This document shows, one piece after another, positions 6,757 to 9,708 of a DNA stretch of 9,708 nucleotides (its first letter is position 1; each line of letters opens with the position of its first letter). Source of the DNA: Saccharicrinis sp. UBA6048 (GTDB lineage Bacteria; Bacteroidota; Bacteroidia; Bacteroidales; Marinilabiliaceae); the NCBI GenBank assembly GCA_002429115.1, contig DIYS01000245.1:1-9708 (forward strand), written 5' to 3'. The notes under the pieces were generated by a model. The model had not been told where the DNA came from and searched no databases. It saw only the letters and a list, made by a program, of their open reading frames with translations. Both the position numbers and the translations under genes were made by a program.

Positions 6757-6790
6757 AAAAAAAGAGCCGATACAATGTACCGACTCTCTT
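6757..6790 (-). terminator. intrinsic terminator of the FKBP lipoprotein gene
   Basis: On the minus-strand transcript, bases from 6790 to 6777 pair with 6773 to 6760 as a 14-bp stem (including three G-U pairs) closed by an AUU loop, running into a U-tract from 6763 to 6757. It begins 23 nt after the TAG stop of the FKBP lipoprotein gene. Stem continuity and U-tract make this the strongest terminator in the window. Confidence 0.85.
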
Positions 6791-6812
6791 ATTTTGTATT
6801 AACGAAGAAGTA

Positions 6813-7631
6813 CTACTTCTGCACAACCTCGATTAAGTCAAGATCAAAAATTAATGTTGAATTAGGTCCAATCTTATCACCTGAACCTCTTTCGCCATAG
6901 GCTAAATCAGCCGGGATATACAAACGCCACTTACTACCTTCCGGCATTAACTGAAGTGCTTCTGTCCATCCTTTAATCACACCTGTTACAGCAAACTGAG
7001 CTGTGTCTTTACGCTCAACTGAGCTGTCAAACACAGTTCCGTCAAGTAAGGTTCCATGATACTGGCACTTAACACGGTCTTTAGTAGTAGCAACAACACC
7101 ATTGCCTTCTTTCAATACTTCGTACTGAAGACCTGATTCAGTTGTTTTCACTTCCGGACGGCTACCATTCTCAGTCAGGAACTTTTCACCTTCGGCAAGG
7201 TTAGCTTCGCCCTGCTTCTTAAGCTCTTCTTCTTTTACTTTGCGGATACCATCCATCACCTTACGCAGGTACATGTCAGCCGTCATCTCTGTAAAATAAG
7301 ATTTGCCATAAGCAAACTCATTTAAGAAACCTTTCATAAAAACATCTTCATCAATCTCGTTGAACATGCCTTTAAGGTGATCAAGGTTGCCTTTGCTGAT
7401 TTCCTGTTTTGCCAAAGTATGTGCCATATCAACCATAGCTGATGAGTCAACACTGATTGGCCAACGGTCAAATTGCTGCTTTAGGTTGTTAGCCTGTAAA
7501 TAACCTAAGGCATAACTCACACTGTCTAATTGGTTTGAGAACTCCATTTTTCCAGTTCCAGGCACTCGCGTACATGATGCCATCACCATAATCGCAAGAC
7601 CTGCAGAAACTAATAGCTTAGTGATTTTCAT
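6813..7631 (-). CDS. FKBP-type peptidyl-prolyl isomerase, lipoprotein (FkpA-like)
   Basis: A 272-residue envelope prolyl cis-trans isomerase. The N-terminus (MKITKLLVSAGLAIMVMASC) is a lipoprotein signal with the lipidated Cys at 20, so the protein is probably anchored in the membrane on the periplasmic side. Residues about 33-160 match the helical FKBP_N dimerisation domain (DSVSYALGY near 36-44, and a charged helix KVKEEELKKQGEANLAEGEK). The catalytic FKBP domain spans about 165-270, with the pocket residues visible: YHGT (191-194), FDSS (201-204), GVIKGW (217-222), AYGERG (244-249) and the IF pair near the end. It follows the FklB-like gene by 82 nt and its FKBP domain is about 65% identical to that protein by hand count. 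No good promoter box precedes it, so it may depend on read-through past the hairpin at 7655-7690. A strong terminator follows. Confidence 0.92.
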   Translation of the reverse strand: MKITKLLVSAGLAIMVMASCTRVPGTGKMEFSNQLDSVSYALGYLQANNLKQQFDRWPISVDSSAMVDMAHTLAKQEISKGNLDHLKGMFNEIDEDVFMKGFLNEFAYGKSYFTEMTADMYLRKVMDGIRKVKEEELKKQGEANLAEGEKFLTENGSRPEVKTTESGLQYEVLKEGNGVVATTKDRVKCQYHGTLLDGTVFDSSVERKDTAQFAVTGVIKGWTEALQLMPEGSKWRLYIPADLAYGERGSGDKIGPNSTLIFDLDLIEVVQK

Positions 7632-7654
7632 TTGTTCAAGTTTTTATTCAGTGA

Positions 7655-7690
7655 TCAAATAAAACTCACAAGTAAAGTCCCTTGTGAGTT
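7655..7690 (-). terminator. hairpin terminator or attenuator between the two FKBP genes
   Basis: AACTCACAAG (7663-7672) and CTTGTGAGTT (7681-7690) form a perfect 10-bp stem with an 8-nt loop. On the minus strand the stem is followed by TTTTATTTG (7663 down to 7655, the first T's belonging to the stem), a moderate U-tract. It lies 23 nt past the stop of the FklB-like gene and ends about 24 nt before the lipoprotein start, so it would end or thin out the upstream message. Confidence 0.75.
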
Positions 7691-7713
7691 ATATGTTATA
7701 AATAAAGTATCAA

Positions 7714-8298
7714 TTACTTAATTGATAATAATTCCACTTCGAAAATAAGTGTTGTGTGAGGTCCGATGTGCTGACCGGCACCACGCTCACCATAAGCCAA
7801 ATCAGATGGAATAAATAAGCGCCACTTACTTCCTACAGGCATTAACTGCAATGCTTCAACCCATCCCTGGATAACACCGTTAACCGGGAATGTAGCAGGC
7901 TCACCACGCTGAACTGAGCTATCGAATACAGTTCCGTCGATCAAAGTACCGTGGTAGTGACACTCCACCTGATCAGTAGCAGCAGGCTTATCACCATTAC
8001 CTTCAGTCATAATTTCGTACTGCAAGCCACTCTCTAAAGTAACAACACCTTCTTTTTTAGCATTCTCAGCTAAGAAATCTTTACCAGCCTGAATAGCTGC
8101 TTCTGCCTGCTTAGCCTGTAACTCACCAAAGAACTGCTGTAATGTTTGATTAGCTTCGTCAGCTGACATTTGAGTTTCTTTACCTTCAAAAGCAGCTTCC
8201 AGCCCTTTTGTAAATTCTGAATATTCAATCGTCTCAATACCTGAAGCCTTAAGATTTTGCGCCAGGTTCATTCCAAGGGCATAACTAATTTTGTTCAT
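7714..8298 (-). CDS. fklB: FKBP-type peptidyl-prolyl isomerase, cytoplasmic (FklB-like)
   Basis: A 194-residue prolyl cis-trans isomerase with no signal peptide, close in length and sequence to E. coli FklB (FKBP22). The N-terminal FKBP_N dimerisation region runs from 1 to about 85 (SYALGMNLAQNLKASG, then an Ala/Gln-rich helix ending FLAENAKKEGV). The catalytic domain spans about 88-193: YHGT (115-118), FDSS (125-128), the RGEPATFPVNGVIQGW stretch with Val142, Ile143 and Trp146, and AYGERG (168-173). These are the residues that line the prolyl pocket in FKBP12. It is first in the minus-strand FKBP pair, with a probable TATTTTCG promoter and an operator-like inverted repeat upstream. The start is the only ATG that precedes SYALG at the distance usual for Bacteroidota homologues. 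Confidence 0.92.
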   Translation of the reverse strand: MNKISYALGMNLAQNLKASGIETIEYSEFTKGLEAAFEGKETQMSADEANQTLQQFFGELQAKQAEAAIQAGKDFLAENAKKEGVVTLESGLQYEIMTEGNGDKPAATDQVECHYHGTLIDGTVFDSSVQRGEPATFPVNGVIQGWVEALQLMPVGSKWRLFIPSDLAYGERGAGQHIGPHTTLIFEVELLSIK

Positions 8299-8340
8299 TC
8301 GATTATTTTTAAATGATATAATTTCTTAAAAAACCAGCTG

Positions 8341-8348
8341 CGAAAATA
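8341..8348 (-). promoter_or_regulatory. -7 box TATTTTCG of fklB
   Basis: On the minus strand this matches TAnnTTTG at 5 of 6 fixed bases, and it resembles the TATCTTCG box before era. It would give a leader of about 36 nt. No clear -33 TTG is visible. Confidence 0.45.
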
Positions 8349-8368
8349 CATTATTATACCGTAATGTA
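8347..8368. promoter_or_regulatory. 7-bp inverted repeat overlapping the fklB promoter (operator-like)
   Basis: TACATTA (8347-8353) and TAATGTA (8362-8368) are a perfect 7-bp inverted repeat with an 8-nt spacer. The left arm overlaps the upstream edge of the TATTTTCG box, the placement expected of a repressor site. AT-rich dyads also arise by chance. Confidence 0.35.
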
Positions 8369-8369
8369 A

Positions 8370-8399
8370 AAACCGATAACAATCCATTTGCAAACCGAT
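8370..8399. repeat. two direct repeats of AAACCGAT, 22 bp apart
   Basis: AAACCGAT occurs at 8370-8377 and 8392-8399. The 22-bp offset is about two helical turns, so both copies face the same side of DNA, upstream of the fklB promoter where activator sites often lie. Confidence 0.4.
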
Positions 8400-8460
8400 G
8401 GTATTTATATTACAATGACCAGGCGGATCACTGAAACCCATGATTGATAATCCTTCAACT

Positions 8461-8642
8461 TATAAACTCCCACCCCAAATCCCCCAACAACCAAATAAAC
8501 TCCTCAACTCCTCATCTCTTCAACCCCAAACCCTCAACTCAAAACCCAAAACCCCAAACTTCTCTCACTTCTCATCTCTCAATTCTTCTGTCGGTCTTCG
8601 GTCAACTCTTCACTTTTCATTCTTAACTCTTCACTCATATTT
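8461..8642. repeat. degenerate heptanucleotide tract B with G-free plus strand
   Basis: The sequence can be cut into 26 units of 7 bp in one phase. The right end contains GTCTTCG (8594-8600), GTCAACT and CTTCACT-type units like those of array A; the left part is C/A-rich (CCCCAAA, CCCTCAA, CCCAAAA). From 8447 to 8589, 143 consecutive bases contain no G on the plus strand. It ends just before the era promoter box. Confidence 0.65.
8524..8555 (-). other. potential G-quadruplex tract on the minus strand
   Basis: C-runs at 8524-8527, 8531-8533, 8545-8547 and 8552-8555 give four minus-strand G-tracts of 3-4 bases with loops of 4, 11 and 3 nt. Three more G-tracts lie at 8469-8485. One loop is longer than the usual limit of 7, so folding is plausible but not certain. 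Confidence 0.4.
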
Positions 8643-8648
8643 TAATCG

Positions 8649-8656
8649 TATCTTCG
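8649..8656 (+). promoter_or_regulatory. -7 box TATCTTCG of era
   Basis: Matches TAnnTTTG at 5 of 6 fixed bases and ends 19 nt before the era ATG, giving a short leader of about 13 nt. It starts 6 nt after the end of the 7-bp tract. Confidence 0.5.
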
Positions 8657-8675
8657 CTGCAGAAAACAAAAATAT

Positions 8676-9560
8676 ATGACACACAAAGCAGGTTTTGTAA
8701 ATATTGTAGGCAATCCTAACGTAGGTAAATCAACCTTATCCAATGAATTGGTTGGTGAGCGCTTATCGATTATCACGTCGAAAGCACAAACGACCCGACA
8801 CCGTATCTTTGGCATTGTTAATAAGCCGGAGTATCAAATTGTATTTTCCGACACACCGGGGGTATTGAAACCTAATTACAAGTTGCAGGAGTCGATGCTT
8901 AAATTCTCAAAATCTGCATTGACCGATGCCGACATTATATTATATGTCACCGATACTTTTGAGAAACCGGATAAAAACGATGATTTCTTAAGCTCGGTAC
9001 AAAAAACAGATATCCCGGTCCTATTGGTGGTTAATAAAATTGATTTGATCGACCAGAGTAAGCTGGATGATATCATGGATTTTTGGAAGGCACAGTTGCC
9101 AAACGCTGAAGTATTCCCGATGTCGGCACTGCATAAGTTTAATGTTCAGAATCTATTCGATCGCATCATTGAGCTACTGCCTGATTCACCACCATTCTTT
9201 GACAAGGAGGCCTTGACCGATAAGTCCGAACGTTTTTTTGTGACTGAAATCATACGTGAAAAGATCTTGGTGCAGTACAAGAAAGAGATTCCTTATTCGG
9301 TGGAAGTGGAAGTGGAAGAGTTTAATGAAGCCAAAGAGCGCATTGACATCAGGGCAGTGATCCATGTAGCACGCGAATCGCAAAAAGGGATCATCATCGG
9401 CCATAAAGGCGTAAAGCTTAAATGGGTGGGCATTGAAGCCCGTAAAGATATGGAGGCCTTTTTTAAGAAGAAGATCAACCTGACTACCTATGTGAAGGTG
9501 AGCAAAGACTGGCGCGACAAAGAGAATTTCTTACGCGGTCATGGGTATGAATTGAAATAG
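8676..9560 (+). CDS. era: GTPase Era
   Basis: A 294-residue GTPase that binds 16S rRNA near its 3' end and acts in 30S subunit maturation. G motifs: G1 GNPNVGKS (12-19), the switch I region with TTRH (39-42), G3 DTPG (59-62), G4 NKID (120-123) and G5 SAL (150-152). The C-terminal KH domain spans about 200-290 and has the GHKG loop at 242-245 (IIIGHKGVKLKWVG). Length is typical (about 295-300). The start is placed at the ATG that puts G1 at residue 12, the usual distance. It stands alone on the plus strand here, divergent from fklB; its own promoter box lies 19 nt upstream. No hairpin terminator follows: a heptanucleotide array begins at the last base of the TAG stop. Confidence 0.97.
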   Translation: MTHKAGFVNIVGNPNVGKSTLSNELVGERLSIITSKAQTTRHRIFGIVNKPEYQIVFSDTPGVLKPNYKLQESMLKFSKSALTDADIILYVTDTFEKPDKNDDFLSSVQKTDIPVLLVVNKIDLIDQSKLDDIMDFWKAQLPNAEVFPMSALHKFNVQNLFDRIIELLPDSPPFFDKEALTDKSERFFVTEIIREKILVQYKKEIPYSVEVEVEEFNEAKERIDIRAVIHVARESQKGIIIGHKGVKLKWVGIEARKDMEAFFKKKINLTTYVKVSKDWRDKENFLRGHGYELK

Positions 9561-9657
9561 AAGACGAAAGACCGAGGACAGAGGACAGAAGACCGAGGAC
9601 AGAAGACCGAGGACAGAAGACGGAAGACAGAAGACAGAGGACAGAAGATAGAAGTAA
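9560..9657. repeat. heptanucleotide tandem array C (14 units of 7 bp)
   Basis: Fourteen indel-free 7-bp units run from 9560 to 9657: GAAGACN, GAGGACA and, at the end, GAAGATA and GAAGTAA. Their complement is the GTCTTCN motif of array A, so the array is in the opposite orientation to A. It overlaps the final G of the era stop and fills most of the space to the window edge; the remaining bases to 9708 show nothing recognisable. Confidence 0.9.
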
Positions 9658-9708
9658 GGTAAAGAATATGCAATTAAGATTAATGATTTGACCATCTCCC
9701 AAAAAACG

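Larger units (their letters stand above)
6352..6812. other. 461-nt intergenic region rich in dyad symmetry
   Basis: Between pabB and the FKBP lipoprotein gene there is no convincing gene. The two open frames here (plus 6415-6609, minus 6472-6726) have no family resemblance and run through inverted repeats. The region holds the pabB -7 box at the left, an AT-rich unassigned stretch (about 6370-6570), a composite palindrome (6572-6704), an 11-bp hairpin (6711-6739) and an intrinsic terminator (6757-6790). Confidence 0.7.
8299..8675. other. 377-nt divergent intergenic region, partly 7-bp periodic
   Basis: No gene is supported here. Next to fklB are a promoter box, an inverted repeat and a pair of direct repeats (8341-8399). 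The right half (8447-8642) is a strongly strand-biased C/A/T tract with 7-bp phasing. The open frames at 8440-8679 and 8444-8626 are low-complexity products of that tract. Confidence 0.7.

Noticed and set aside
8440..8679. Plus-strand open frame of 79 codons rich in Pro, Ser and Asn, and an overlapping 60-codon frame
   Set aside because: Both are low-complexity products of the G-free tract; the era promoter box lies inside the longer one.
9484..9702. Minus-strand open frame of 72 codons rich in Leu-Leu-Ser-Ser-Val repeats
   Set aside because: It is the translation of heptamer array C; a 7-bp repeat without stops stays open in all frames and yields a 7-residue repeat by necessity.

Overview
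The window reads as a piece of a Bacteroidota chromosome, probably class Bacteroidia and plausibly near the marine Marinilabiliales (the order is an inference). Reasons: several starts follow boxes of the Bacteroidota promoter form TAnnTTTG; there is a DUF5723-type exported protein and a SusD-free, FKBP-rich gene set typical of the phylum; the TilS carries the HHGNDSIET variant; intergenic spaces hold degenerate short tandem repeats. Apart from those intergenic repeats the gene content is ordinary core housekeeping. I see no defence system, transposase, phage gene, CRISPR array, tRNA or rRNA.

Layout. 1-180 is the open 3' end of a repeat protein (21-bp units, 7-residue units), stopping 9 nt before an inositol monophosphatase-family gene (190-1041, +). 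Between that gene and the convergent DUF5723 gene (1172-2512, -) lies a 19-unit heptanucleotide array. A 236-nt divergent gap leads to arfB (2749-3165, +) and an acidic protein of unknown function whose start I move to 3256 (3256-3729, +). This ends tail to tail, overlapping by 4 nt, with the two-gene operon pabB-tilS (6351 down to 3726, -). A 461-nt non-coding stretch (6352-6812) carries the pabB promoter, a composite palindrome, an 11-bp hairpin and a strong intrinsic terminator. Then come two paralogous FKBP prolyl isomerases on the minus strand (a lipoprotein at 6813-7631 and a cytoplasmic FklB-like protein at 7714-8298), a 377-nt divergent region containing a 143-nt G-free tract, era (8676-9560, +), and a second clean heptanucleotide array (9560-9657) starting at the last base of the era stop codon.

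How the genes fit together. pabB and tilS are co-transcribed (1-nt gap) but serve folate synthesis and tRNA-Ile decoding. tilS, arfB and era are all translation or ribosome genes in separate transcription units. The FKBP pair probably arose by tandem duplication, with one copy addressed to the cell envelope and one to the cytoplasm; a hairpin terminator sits between them.

The most unusual content is non-coding: three stretches with 7-bp periodicity (1044-1176, 8461-8642, 9560-9657) built from GTCTTCN and CACTYTT-like units, each abutting or nearly abutting gene ends; a possible G-quadruplex tract on the minus strand before era; and the palindrome at 6572-6704. These are worth a genome-wide look, but nothing here proves a new functional system.
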